Numbered from the stretch's first letter, positions 1 to 11,799 are shown. The stretch is 64,000 nt of DNA from Erodium maritimum (GCA_963921825.1 OY997589.1:18497735-18561734), one strand, 5' to 3'. Notes: a model not told the origin generated them from the letters alone. Numbers and translations are program-made.

Positions 1-2651
1 AATAAGGTGAAAAAGAAAAAGAAGAAGACGAAGAAGGGATCTTGTCAAGGGCTTGCACAACTTCCCTCATTTGAGGTCTCTTTTGTGCCACTTGTGATGC
101 GCAGCTATATCCTAGCTTAAACCATGCCACCAACGACTCCTCTTTCCCTTCCATGTCACCACGGATTGCCACGTCAGCCATCCGCACTACCCGGGCCTTA
201 TCCTCCACCCCCAGCCTAAGCCCAATCCCTTGGCCCAACTCGTCCAACACCACCACCTTCCCCGTCAATAGTTCAAGCAATATCACCCCAAATGCGTACA
301 CATCCCATTTCGGGTTGGGCTTCAGGCTCCTCAGCGATTCCGGCGCCTGATACGGCGACACGCACCCCATCGAGCTCGGGCTCGGGCTCGGACTCGGCCC
401 GACCATGTTATAGTCGTGGAAGCTCTCTCGCGACGCGGTCGACCTGTTGCTCCCAAAATTCCGAGCTGAACCGCCACCTTTGTAGCTCGTGTCGCCCAAA
501 ACGAACCGTTCGAGCCCGAAATCTCCGATTTTCGGCTCCATATCCGAGTCCAAGAGAATGTTGCTGGGCTTCAAGTTTCCATGGACGTGCTTCTTCTCGT
601 GCAGGTACGAAAGTCCACGCGCCACCCCTTTTGCTATCTTAAGCCGTACCTCCCATGGCATGTGGCAAGGAGAAGAGCCCACCTTTCCTGAAACAACAAA
701 AAATTCAAGAAGCCCACTACATAAGTCAATTTCTAGAAGCGTAATTTAGCAAAACGACACCAGAACAGAGAAGAAAGTGTTGTGTCGAGCAATTGTGGAC
801 ACGCAGGTCGCTATCGGACGCCGAGAGTGACCTAACACAGGACATAACTCTCAGACAGTTGACTTTGATTTCATTGAAAAATAAGCTTTAGTTACACCTA
901 CTTTCACCGTCATAGGTTAGAGTTGGAGAACAGTGTACGGTGTACGTTAGAGTAGCTGGCCCATAACGTACGCCGCCGGAGACTGAGAGAAGAAAGATAA
1001 GAGAAGACTTACTGTAACGAGCGTTCGCGAGGCTGCCGTTGGGTACATAGTCGTACATGATGAGCTTCTCGTCGGTGCCCCAATAGAAGCCGCGAAGCCG
1101 GACCAAATTTGGGTGCACCAATTTGGCCATGGCCCGAACTTGGCTCTCCAAGTTCCTGAACCGCTCGACGCCGCTATCCCCGATTCGCCTGACAGCTAGG
1201 GCGGTTCCATCTTCTAGCACCGCCTTGTAAGTAATGGTCGACCCTGTCGCGCCTAGAATGTAAGCTGAGGCTTTGAGCAGAGTCTCCAGCTCCAGCTCTT
1301 TCTCGCCGTCGAAGGTCACCAAGGTCCCTCCTCTGTTTTTCTCTTCATTCTCTTGCTGCCATTGATTGTTCTGGCTACCCTGTTGAGCCGCGCTCTGTTC
1401 TTCTTCGTCCGGGGAGCTCGAGGTGTCGGAGATGTTCTCATTGTTGCCGGCGCCGGCGCCTTTTCTCAGGCACGACCACGCGGTTATACCTTTAGACTCA
1501 GACGAGGAGGAAGACCAACTGTGCTTCGCGGCTTTGGCTTCTTTCTTTAGTGTGCTCTCGATGTTCCGCTTTTGCCTGAATCTGTATGCATACATGAAAA
1601 TCACGGCCAGGATTGTGATCCCGGTGATGTCGCCGATCACGATTCCGATAATTGTGCCTGCTCTGAGCCCACCTGGCTTCTCCGGCGAATTGGGTTTTGG
1701 GTAAGTTGGCTCTGGTGTTGAGTCAATTTTCGGTATTGCGGCAATGGCCGGAGGAGATGTCGGAGGTGAGGGCAGAGAGACGGGGCATGGGATCTTCACT
1801 GACTCGCCGCACAGATCAGGATTACCAGCAAAGGACCTCATTTTTTGATTTGCAAAGACCTTAGAATCCGGGATTTCTCCGGCGAGATTGTTGAAGGAAA
1901 GGTCAATAGTAGCGTTACCTGGAATTTTCACGGGAAACTCCGGCGGTATATTCCCGGAAAGCCTATTATACGAGACATTGAAGTACAGAAGACTGTCGCC
2001 TCCGAAATCAAAAGGCAGAGACCCATTAATCAGATTCGAAGACAGATCCATGACCCGAACCACCTGAATGCCGCCGGGGAGGCTGCCGGAGATGTAGTTG
2101 TTCTTCAACGACACCGTGCTCAGGTTTCGAAGGTTCCGGAGGTTGTTGGGCAACTTTCCCGCCAAGGCATTGTCCGAAAGGTCGAGAAACTCAAGGCTCT
2201 GAAGCTGCCCGATGGTATCCGGAAGCTCGCCGGAGAGCAGATTGTTGGACAGATCGAGGACCTGAAGTTCCCGGGCATTGGAGATTGACGCCGGCAGTGA
2301 CCCGTTGAGCGAATTGTTGGAGAGGTCGAGTTTCTGTAGGTGCTCAATCATACCCAGATCGGCCGGAATCGAACCCAGAAGCAGAGAACTCGGGAGGGAC
2401 AAGGCGGTGACGCGAGAGGAAGCAACGCTGCAAGTGACTCCGGTCCACGAGCAGGGCGTGTCGTCGGAGTCGCGCCAGTTCCCCAAAACCCTCAAAGGAT
2501 CATTGAGGACACAGTCCTTGAAAGAAAGCAACAAAACACCATCGGTGTTGAGCCCACGAGACCCATCAAAAAGCAACACAAAAATGGTGGCAAGAACTCG
2601 AGCTCTCCACCACAGATGGAGATCAACACCGTCAAATCCCATGATCTTCAT
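1..2651 (-). CDS. LRR receptor-like kinase, probable pseudokinase (3' end outside window)
   Basis: Membrane receptor-like kinase of the small LRR-III type, like Arabidopsis At4g37250/At2g23300 (family knowledge). Two exons: 2651-1013 (546 codons plus one base) and 687-1, joined in frame across a GT-AG intron; 775 residues are visible, close to the family length, so only a few codons are missing. Order: hydrophobic signal peptide about 15-33; LRR N-cap about 36-74 with CSWTGVTC; six to seven LRRs about 80-270; Cys pair after the LRRs (PDLCGESVKIPC); Pro-rich stalk 290-325; membrane segment about 331-354; Ser/Glu-rich linker; kinase fold from about 450. The VAIK lysine is Arg (LAVRRIG), and HRD is replaced by HGN in HGNLKPSN (about 582-589). 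DFG (about 602-604) and QAPES are kept. Catalysis is therefore doubtful and a scaffold or co-receptor role is inferred. The reading frame is open throughout. The start is the first ATG before the signal peptide. No ligand can be inferred. Confidence 0.93.
688..1012 (-). other. Intron of the LRR receptor-like kinase gene
   Basis: On the minus strand the donor reads TTACA|GTAAGT and the acceptor TTGTTTCAG|GAAAGG. The split codon is A|GA (Arg), inside the kinase N-lobe just after the motif NGSLANARY. An intron at this place is usual in this LRR-kinase group (family knowledge). The 325-bp sequence is T-rich toward the acceptor. Confidence 0.9.
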
Positions 2652-2900
2652 CTAGAGTTGTGGCAACAAGGCCTCATGTCATGGCTAGTTTATTCTTCCT
2701 GGAGAAGGAAGCTAGATTGATGGTGGGGACATGTGGAGGAAAGTGTGGAGAGAGAGAGAGTGAAGGAAAAGTGTATAGAGAGAGAGTAACATACAGCTCA
2801 CCAAAACAACCAATATACCTGTGGGTAGGTATAGGTGTGTATATAATAATAAATAATTATAAAGGTTGGAATGATTAAATGCTGTGGAAGCACCACCGGA
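2652..2900 (-). promoter_or_regulatory. 5' leader and promoter region of the receptor kinase gene
   Basis: Upstream of the ATG on the minus strand lies a CT-rich leader (GAGAGA runs at 2748-2790 on the plus strand), usual for plant core promoters. Farther up, an AT-rich block at 2836-2872 contains TATATA at 2840-2845, a possible TATA box about 190 bp before the ATG. The assignment is by position and composition only. Confidence 0.4.
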
Positions 2901-3218
2901 TTTGCTCTGTTTGTTGATGATGATAAACAGAGGAATGTGATGCGAATAATAGCATCCTTGGAGGGAGCTACGTGACACTCAGGTAAGGTTACTGTTTAAA
3001 GGAGCTCCCATATTGACTTCGTTTCTTTACTCCATTTTTAATATTCGCTAATAGCTGCTTGAGGTTTGTTTAGGATACATATTAGCACTTGTCAGCTTTT
3101 ACTAATCATGCTCTTCACTAATTAATTATCCTACCTGCAACTTAAGTATAGGTGCATCCATACTACCTACAAATTCTACTACCTTGCAATTAGAATCTTT
3201 CTTTGGTAACTCTTTTCA
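2901..3218. other. Intergenic spacer
   Basis: Non-coding, moderately AT-rich sequence upstream of the receptor kinase gene. It could hold distal promoter elements. I see no gene, RNA or repeat in it. Confidence 0.5.
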
Positions 3219-3227
3219 TAAGTTCAA

Positions 3228-4167
3228 GGGGAAACCTCTTATCAGTCTGATAATATGATTTTGTCCTCACCTTTATTTTCATGTCCTGACAGTCCACTTT
3301 TTCGATATTATCAGATAAGGACAAAATCTGTGACAGAGCTAACGATAGTATTAGAAAAGTCTAAATTACCCCTAACTATTTTAACATGTCCTACCTATAA
3401 TTTGACCTTTTTTATTTTTTGATACATGAATATGAAAAAAATCATATTATTTTTTAAATATCCTTAATTATTTGAAAATATTAATTTCTTTTCATAATTC
3501 TTTATTAATCTTAATTTATAAAAAATCAGTTTTATTTATTTAAATCAATTTTATTTATAAAAATCAGTTTTTATTTATAAAAAATTAATTTCATTTTATT
3601 TTTAAAAATCATTTTTAGAATTTTTTATTTTATTTTTAATCCCAATCTCATTCCCTTTTAAACCTTTTCTTTTCGGTATCTTTATTTATGTTAAAACATA
3701 TTAACAAATAAATAAAACAAAAATACAGTGAACATTTTCTTCTTCTTTTTTAATTATCAATCAACCTCAGCGATTCATACGTCCTTAACCGATGTGGCGG
3801 TGGAGGATACAAGAAGGGAGCAAAGAGGAGTAGCTCCGGGGAAGGGCAGAACCCCCGCTCCATACGTCCTCACCCGATGTGGAGAACTCCGATGAGCTCA
3901 CGGAGAAGAAGAGAGAAAGGACATGGTTTAGATGAGGGTTAGAGAGTTTCTATAAGAGAGGAAGGGTAGACTTGGTATTTCCAAAAAAAAAAATTGGACA
4001 TGTGAGCAGCACATATATTTTCCATCCAAAAAACCCGTTAAGTTTAACAATTTTTGTCTTTTTTTGAAAATAGAAAATGACTTTCTGTATTGACATAATA
4101 TCGTGAAAGCTCGAGGGTACTACTTAAAAAACGACCTTTGTCCACTGTACCGAAATGGGGTTACCCC
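3228..4167. mobile_element. Mutator-like MITE with 9-bp target duplication
   Basis: The 9-bp direct repeat TAAGTTCAA flanks it at 3219-3227 and 4168-4176. The ends are short inverted repeats (GGGGAAACC at left, the complement of GGTTACCCC at right). The interior is AT-rich, with ATCAGTTTTATTTAT-like runs and a GC-richer pocket near 3780-3910. It has no coding potential. A 9-bp duplication fits Mutator-type elements (family knowledge). Interiors of this style recur in the foldback elements near 30.6, 53.6 and 61.8 kb. Confidence 0.72.
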
Positions 4168-4176
4168 TAAGTTCAA

Positions 4177-5474
4177 TATATATCACTACTTTATTTGAAT
4201 TTTTAGATTATCTCCAATAAAATTACACCGATTCAATCTAATTTCGGTCTAATTAAATCAGATGTAGAAAAGTAAAGAGAGATTAGACCCGATTCGTAGG
4301 TCTATTGTTTTTATTGTCGCAGTATGAATTAATTGATTCGGTCGATCCCAGGTATATTGTGTAGAATAAAAATCGAAAATATGTTCAAATCGATGTGTTA
4401 ATCAAATCATAAGACGACTTGATCGGACCAAAATACATTTATTGATATTTCTCGTAAGCTTGAATATGAGTACAACGCAATACGATCTCCGTGTAGGCCT
4501 CTTGGACGTTCATTATTGGGTCTGAGGTGTAATATGAGGACACGAAGATAAATTTTATTCCCGAAAATCCGTAATCGTAAGTAATTGGCCTGGGGGTGTA
4601 TTATGAGGGACGACTACAAATTGTTTTCTCAGTATTTTATAATCAAATATGACAAGTGACATGGATTCGCTAATGTCATAACTACAAGAACACAACAAGT
4701 CCTATCACTGGACCATGTAGAGACGTTTACGGGACTAAACTAGCTGTGTTTTGTAGCAATGGCATCAGGGAACAAACGTCACTCGTAATTTTTTATTATG
4801 GACAACCAAGGTACAATTTAAAGTCGTCATGCACATTACACCTCCAAAAACAATTACAGGTCATTCGTCGTGCCTTGCTCCATTGTCCTTTAATGCCAAA
4901 GGTTGAACATATTGTATTGTGTGATGACGACCTTCGGCTATTTTCCAGGATGGCTATTGTTTCCACAACTCCAACCACAATTTCAGCTCCTCTGCCATCC
5001 CTGGGTCCGGTATCCTTTATTGCCAAAGGTTGATCGTCTTGTATTGTGCGATGACGACATTATTCTTTCCAACTCTTTGGTCGCTCACTTGCTATATTTG
5101 ATTACGGTTGTGTCTACAACTGCATCCAACTTGGGTGATCCTACACGAGAATCTACCAATGCTGCCAGACAAACTCGTGTCCGTATCTCTCGACATACAC
5201 CTCCTCAAAAAATGTCCATCACCTGCGCGTCGGACCAGCCGGGTTGGTAAATGCGCTTCATCTACCACCAACACTAATTGAAGCTTTTCACCTTCCGATT
5301 GACGACGGTCCAATGATAGTTTTAGTTCTCGGCGGACCTCTTAGTCGTGAGGGATTGACAAGTCACGTGGGCCAGCTCCCCCCGTATGGCATAACAAAAC
5401 GCATCATCGGATTGGTCACCACCTTGCTCCGCCTGTCTGAGCCACGCACACGCTAATGCTGACTCCTCGGGCCA
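4177..5474. other. Unassigned sequence with a local duplication and a weak PMD-like reading frame
   Basis: No confident gene. A roughly 50-bp segment with TTGTATTGTG(T/C)GATGACGAC near 4884-4930 is repeated near 5011-5058 (offset 127 bp). Between about 5244 and 5343 on the plus strand a frame reads EAFHLPIDDGPMIVLVLGG, which faintly resembles the FHLP-x-GE-x-T-x-TL-x-DV core of plant mobile domain (MAIN-like) proteins; this is a weak guess. The outer solo LTR is inserted downstream of it and the sequence resumes after 11108. Confidence 0.3.
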
Positions 5475-5578
5475 ACTCCTGTAAGAACCGCCACCAGTCG
5501 ATCCCGGTCGAATCGGTGAATCCTGACGAAAGTTGACTTTTTTCCAGAAAAGGCAACTGATGACTTCGGGACCTTTCC

Positions 5579-8158
5579 TGTAAGAACCGCCCTAGTCGAT
5601 CCCGGTCGAAACAGAGGTTTTCGGCGAGAGTTGACTTTTTGCCGGAAAAGTCAACCGATGACTTGGAGAGTCATTCAGGACCTTTCCGGGGCCCAAAAAT
5701 CTTATCCGTCATTACGGTTGGCTTAGTTGGGCCGTTTCCTTTCAATCGACTGTAATATTGGGTAAAGTCAACTCGGGTTTTTTCGGTCAAACGCGGTCCA
5801 ATTAGGAACTAAACCCGATTATTTAAGTGAGCTGGATTTACTTGAGCTAGGAGTGGTCCCCACATGGACATGTGTCCATGCTAGCTTGGAAGGGAAGAAA
5901 TGGGTGTGTTATGACCCTTATACCCTCAATAGTTGTTTTTGGGAAGAGTTAAAACAAAGGGGTATTTTGGGCACTATCCCCTCTAGGTTTAAAGCACCAT
6001 TTGGTGCATATTTTAGCACATTTCCCAAGGTATCCGAATTTGGAGAGAGGGTAGAGAGAGAGTGAAGCTTGAAGCTTGAAGAAGAAGAAAGGAGAGAAAA
6101 GAGGGAGTTGTTGGGTCATTTCTTCACCAAAGGGCTTGGTTCTTCCATTTTCTTCATCTCCTCTCTATTTCCAAGGTGAGCATCCCATCCTTTTTCATTT
6201 TTGATGGATTGGGTTCATGGGTTTTGAAGAAATTGATGAACAAGAGTTGGGTTTTTGAGTTTTGTTGATGGATGATGTTTTATGTAGTGAAAAGGAGATT
6301 GGATAATGTTTTTAATTTGATTTGTGGAAGTTTTGATGAAAACCCATGATGGGTATTGGATTATTGACGATTTGGGAGCTGTTTTAGAGGTTTGAGAATG
6401 TCAAAAATGGAGTTTTGGAGTTAATTTCGAGAAAACCCGAGGCTGGAAGGAAGAAGACGATGAACAGTGCCAGACCGTCACGGATCCGTGACGGGCACCG
6501 TGACAGGAGGCATCACGACTCCGTGAGGGAGACCGTGACGGCGTCTACCACGGTTCCGTGAGGAGAACCGTGACGGTTCAGCCCACAGATCTGTGACCCA
6601 AACCGTGACAGACTCAGATTGGGCCTCTTTCCGGCCCATTTCCCGTCTTATCCTATGTTGGACTTTCGGGCTTATTTTAGTTGTTTCTCGTTCTTAATGC
6701 AACTGAATTAGTATTAATTCGAGTACTTGTTTTGTGATCCAAGACCTTGGACCCGAGCGTGACGGCGGAGGAGGCACTTGGATCCCATGAAGTGGAGGAG
6801 GAAGCGAGCCAGGTCGTCAGCAGCTAGGAGTGGAGACTTGTTTATTTTTTAGGTAGGGAAAGTAGCGAATACCAGTTTAATTGTGGAAAGTTACTAGTAT
6901 GCTTTTAGAATAACAATAATAACCGGAAAGGTCCTAGTTCGCATATATGATGTGATTCACTAGAATAATCGCTTTCAATTACATAATAACCGGACGATTC
7001 TAGTTTGCATGTAGGATGTGATTCACTAGGTTAATCGCTTTCAATTCTTGGGAAATTGCCGTGCTGGTAGAATGGCCATGTCGAGCCTTAGGGTTGCGTG
7101 TTGATTGAGATGCATGATGCTTGTTGTAGCCGTTGATAGAGAGTCATAATAAGATATACTCGGTGTAGCATGTTGTGACTATATGTGGGCAAGTGTGCCG
7201 TGTTTGATATGATGTGAGTCCTTGGTTGTGATATGATCGGGTGAGTGATAGACCGATTGGGTGTTATGGTAAGTTGGCTCGGTGGGTACACCGTGGTCGA
7301 ACTATGGCACTATGATGCGTGTTATTCTCTTGATGTGTGTTCCAAGAGGAGGTGAGTCTGGTATGATACCTACACCGAGAGAGTATGCCGATGTAGAGTA
7401 TCGAGGACGAGGACGTTTTAACCATTACTCCGATGCTATGTGGTCTGGGAAGGCGTACGACCGAGGTATGTGCCGGTCCAATATGTTTGAGGCCTCTAGT
7501 CTTCGTGACGGGAAGACATCCGACTGAATGTATTGTCGGTCAGGTATGTTACCCCGAGTCCCGGTGACGGGAAGATTTCGGGACCGATGCTTTGTGTTCC
7601 GGTACGATATAAATGGGAAGGGCTGTGATAGCCGGTGATGTTGGGAACGGTTGTACTAAATTATGTGTTGTTCTGCTGTGTGCTATGTGCGTGCTGGTTG
7701 GCTATGTGCGTTGTTTTATATGTAATTGTGGTCTTGTGAGAGAGATTGGTGGTGGGTACTTGTCCCGTGGGCGTTGTTGATAGTTATGTTTTGCTAGTAT
7801 GCCCTAATCGGACGGTTACTCGTGGTGATGAAGTGATGTTCATAACTTTAACTACTTTTTCTACTGAGCGAAAGCTCACCCCTTACCTTGTTGTGTTTTA
7901 GGTCTTGAGCGGGAGTTGTACTAGCTGGATGCTTGATGTTTGGGAGCTAGCGAGGGTCCTAGGCTAGATTGCTTAGTGACGTACTGTTTACCTTTTTCAT
8001 ACTCTTTAACTGTGTGATTTTACCGAGCTGTTGAATCGTATTGTTATTTGAAGTTTAAATGGTTATTTTGAGACTCGCTTTGGTACTAAAACGTTTTATT
8101 TATTATTTATTTAAGTTCACGTCTCGAGTCCGGTCAAAACCGGATTTGGGGCGTGACA
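5579..8158 (+). mobile_element. Inner solo LTR nested in the outer LTR (fossil)
   Basis: Same family and orientation as its host. It starts TGTAAGAACCGCC, ends GGGGCGTGACA (2,580 bp) and is flanked by TTTCC at 5574-5578 and 8159-8163. The host sequence resumes at 8159 with CCGGGGCCCAAAAA, which also occurs inside the inner copy near 5685, proving nested insertion. It contains a purine-rich leader, CCAAGGTGAGC (donor-like, near 6171), TTTTAGGTC (acceptor-like, near 7899) and the hairpin GAGCGAAAGCTC. Confidence 0.85.
6470..6612. repeat. GTGACGG/CGTCACGG array in the inner LTR
   Basis: A cluster of short palindromic units built on CCGTGACGG and GTCACGGATCCGTGAC, in both orientations, directly after the leader region of the LTR. 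Non-coding. Confidence 0.7.
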
Positions 8159-8962
8159 TTTCCGGGGCCCAAAAAGCTTAGTTGTCGTTACGATTAGCTT
8201 AGTTGGGCCGTTTCCTTTCGAATGACTGTAAATTTGGAAAAGTCAACATTTGGTCAAGCGAGGACTTTTTATCGACTAAATCCTAAGTAATTTAATTGTG
8301 CTGTTTTTTCCTAAGGGATAAGTGGTCTCCACTAGCACACTTGTCCTTGGTGTCTTGGAGGAGAAGAAATGGGTCTCAAAAGACTCATTTACCCTCACAT
8401 AAGCCAAATTACATGACTTGGACCTAAGGGGCTTTTTGGACATTCATCAACTAGGTCTTTTAAAGCAATTGAAGCAAAAATTTCAGCATTACACTAGTGC
8501 TGGCCGAAATTTAGGGAGAAAAGAAGAAGAGGAGAAGCAAAGGAGACCTGAAGAAGAAGAAAGGGAGAAAGGAGCAATTTTGAGCCAAGTTCTTCATCAA
8601 TCCTTCTCCAAAACCCCAAAATCCTCTTCGTCTCTCCATTTCCAAGGTAAGTAAACTTTAACTTTCCATTTTCAATCCATTTCAGTTCATGGGTTTTCAT
8701 TGAAATACATGAACTAGCTAGGTTTTTGAGTTCTATGGTGTTAGATGATGTTTTAGAGAAGTAGATGATTGTTTTATGTTGAAATCACTTGTTTTTTAGT
8801 TGGAAATCTCTTGGGTATTTGGAGTTTTGATAAATCCCTCTTTGGGTAGTGAAGTAGTGATGTTATTGGACTAATTTGGAGGTTTGGGTTTGATAAAAAA
8901 TGGAGTTTTGCACTGTTTTTCGTGAAAGGGGAGCTGGAGGAAGAAGAAGGACGAGTTTGCCC

Positions 8963-9118
8963 AGACCCGTCACGGATCCGTGACGGGTACCGTGACGGGA
9001 GACGTCACGGCTCCGTGACAGAGGCCGTGACGGAGGTCGTGACGGTACGCGTCACGGTTCCGTGACGTCATCCGTGACGGGTGGCTTCACGGATCCGTAA
9101 CCCGATCCGTGGCAGACC
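8963..9118. repeat. GTGACGG/CGTCACGG array in the outer LTR
   Basis: Homologous to the array near 6.5 kb but longer: about ten CGTGACGG/CCGTCACGG units in alternating orientation, including GTCACGGATCCGTGACGG. It lies at the same relative place, downstream of the donor-like site. Confidence 0.72.
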
Positions 9119-9963
9119 TGTTTTGAGCCCTTTTGGGGTGTTTTCGTCTAATTCGAACTTTTATCTTGAACAGTTTGTTTGGGGACTTTAACTTAGATGT
9201 TTGTCTCTTAAACCACATTGTTTAGCCCTTAAATATGGTATTAATTGTGACCCAAGACCTTGGACCCGAGCTCGACGAAGGAGGAGGCCTTTGGGACCAC
9301 GTGAGAGGATGAAGAGGAAGCTAGCCAGGACGTCAGCAGCTAGGAGTGATTAAGCGTTGGAAAATTCAAGGTAAGGAAGAGTAGTAAACTCCACTCTTAA
9401 TTTAAAGAATGCTAATAGTATGCCTATATGATAATAATAAACGGAAAGGTCCTAGTTTGCATATAGGATGTGATTCACTAGAATAGCCGCTTTCAATTAT
9501 GTTAATAACCGGAAGAGTCTTAGTATGCATATAGGATGTGATTCACTAGTTTAATCACTTTCAATTCTTGGGAAATTTCCGTCCTGGTAGAATGGCCATG
9601 ACGAGCCTTAGGATTGATTGTGGTTGTGTTCAATTGTCTCGAATGTCGATGCATGTTCCATTCCTTGGTTAATATAAGGGTCATACAAAACTAGATGAAT
9701 TATGATGATTGTAATGTGAATGGTTGATCCGTGATGTGATTGAATGAGTGTGTGTGAATGTGATGTGATTGTGCCTAATGATATGATCGGGTGAGTGATA
9801 GACCAATGGGATACGCTCGGTAAGTCATGTCGGTAAGCTTGGTTGATAATATGAGTTCTATGTGGCTTGTTGTGGTAAGATTGTTGGGCATGGTGAGCCG
9901 TGGTTGAACTATGACATTATGATGCATGTTATTCTCTTGATGTGTGTTCCAAGAGGAGTTGGA

Positions 9964-10432
9964 TTCCGGTATGGTACCTACACCGAGGGAGTATGCCGGT
10001 GTGGGGTAGTACCTAGGCCGATGGTTTGTGTTCCGGTATGGTACCTACACCGAGGGAGTATGCCGGTGTGGGGTAGTACCTAGACCGATGGTTTGTGTTC
10101 CGGTATGGTACCTACCCCGAGGGAGTATGCCGGTGTGGGGTAGTACCTAGGCCGATGGTTTGTGTTCCGGTATGGTACCTACACCGAGGGAGTATGCCGG
10201 TGTGGGGTAGTACCTAGACCGATGGTTTGTGTTCCGGTATGGTACCTACCCCGAGGGAGTATGCCGGTGTGGGTAGTACCTAGACCGATGGTTTGTGTTC
10301 CGGTATGGTACTTGCAACCGAGGGAGTATGCCGGTGTGGGGTAGTACCTAGACCGATGTTTTGTGTTCCGGTATGGTACCTACACTGAGGGGGTATGCCG
10401 GTGTGGGGTAGTACCTAGACTGATGGTTTGTG
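9964..10432 (+). repeat. 67-bp minisatellite, seven units
   Basis: Units start with TTCCGGTATGGTACCTAC at 9964, 10031, 10098, 10165, 10232, 10298 and 10366, so the period is 67 bp with one 66-bp and one 68-bp unit. Each holds CCGAGGGAGTATGCCGG and GTAGTACCTAG. The inner LTR has only a single diverged unit (near 7360-7400), so the expansion belongs to the outer copy. Confidence 0.93.
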
Positions 10433-11108
10433 TTTATACCCCGAGGAATTTCCGGGAGTACATCTTGCTCCACCCCGATGATCTATGCTCCTTTGGAGAC
10501 ATTTCCGAGAGCCCCGATGATATGTTTCCCTCTGGAGCGAGGGGCATTCCGTTATGATATGTTGGTTGGGTGTGGATTGGAGTCTAGTGGTTTAAACTAT
10601 CTACATTTCATTACCTGTGTGTTCTTTAATTGTTCTATTGATGAATAAGCTGTCTCCCCGTTGTTTCCCTTGAGTTATTATCTTATTTCACTTTGAAGTT
10701 ATTGTTGATCTCTAATTATGGTGTCTTTTGATTAAATCGTACTATTCGGTAATTTTGTTATCATAGCGGGGGTTCTTTTTACTTTACTACTTTTTCCTAC
10801 TGAGCGTAAGCTCACCCCCTTCTTGTTTACTATTTGTACAAGTTTCCTTGATGAGTAGACTTAGAGGACGTTTCAGGGATCGGGAGCTCGTGGAGGGTCC
10901 GGGTGGTTTATATTAGAGAGACGTACTTTCCCCCTTCGTTGTAAACTATGTTTTACATACCGTTTTGGTTTGAGCATTGGACTCATGTTCTTTCATAGCA
11001 AAACTTGGAGTTTAATTACATATAAATTTACTTTATTTACTATTTATTTATTATTCCTAACTCACGTCTCGAGTCCGATCAAAACCAGATTTGGGGCGTG
11101 ACAACTCC

Positions 11109-11799
11109 ATTTTCGGTACATGCGTAGCATTCTCGGCTGGCTGACATTCATCCGCGCGTACAAGACCATCGACGAGATTTAAGTTCCCAGTTCCAATTGG
11201 CCGTCGTATGGGGGGTTGAGCTTGACCTTGGCACCTTGGAAGAGCATTGGAGATGATTTTTCTCCACCATTAGAGGAGATTCGAATGGTAGATAAACAGG
11301 AAGTTGACAAGAGGTAGTGGCGAGGTAAGGTTGGTGGGGAAACGTTGGTGGCATAACATTAGTGGAGACACGATGTCGATGTTTTAGTAGAAAATGTGGT
11401 GGCAGAAACGTCGAAGACTTAGAAACGTGAGGTAGAGAAGGTCTGCTATGGTACTCGGAAGTCGAAGAAACGGGTGCAGAAGATGTAGTGAGGAAGATGA
11501 AGCGTTGAGTCCATTTAAGCATGAACCGTGTCACATGGCACACTTTGGTTCGTTGTTCATGATACGTCTGGGCCCCGAAATCGTCAATTCGATGTGTCCC
11601 TAATTCTACAAAGACCCTCGACGTCGAATCTGGGCTATCGTAGGTTCGACGTAGACCTGAATTAGATTCTCAAATTTGACAGAGATTTCTAACGCCACGA
11701 CAGATTCGACGACCAAACGACTCAACGTTTTGACGTCATTGTGGATGGCCTTACATTCAAAATCTCATGATAGAATTTGTGGCATTAGAATTGTACACT

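Larger units (their letters stand above)
5480..11103 (+). mobile_element. Outer solo LTR, Tekay/Del-like (fossil), interrupted by a second LTR
   Basis: It begins TGTAAGAACCGCC and ends GGGGCGTGACA, flanked by the 5-bp duplication ACTCC at 5475-5479 and 11104-11108. Without the nested insertion (5579-8158 plus its 5-bp duplication) it is about 3.04 kb. There is no internal coding region, so it is a solo LTR left by LTR-LTR recombination (inference). Assignment to the chromovirus Tekay/Del type rests on LTR length and on the terminal GGGGCGTGACA. A G-rich leader ends with the splice-donor-like CCAAGGTAAG near 8646, and a TTTCAG acceptor-like site lies near 10871. A 67-bp minisatellite lies at 9964-10432. 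Confidence 0.82.

Noticed and set aside
7282-7527. 81-codon frame in the inner LTR
   Set aside because: Lies within a solo LTR and has no homologous open frame kept in the outer copy.
9862-10557. Repeated frames with VPVWYL-x-RGSMPVW
   Set aside because: Product of the 67-bp minisatellite in a solo LTR; the frame shifts between units.
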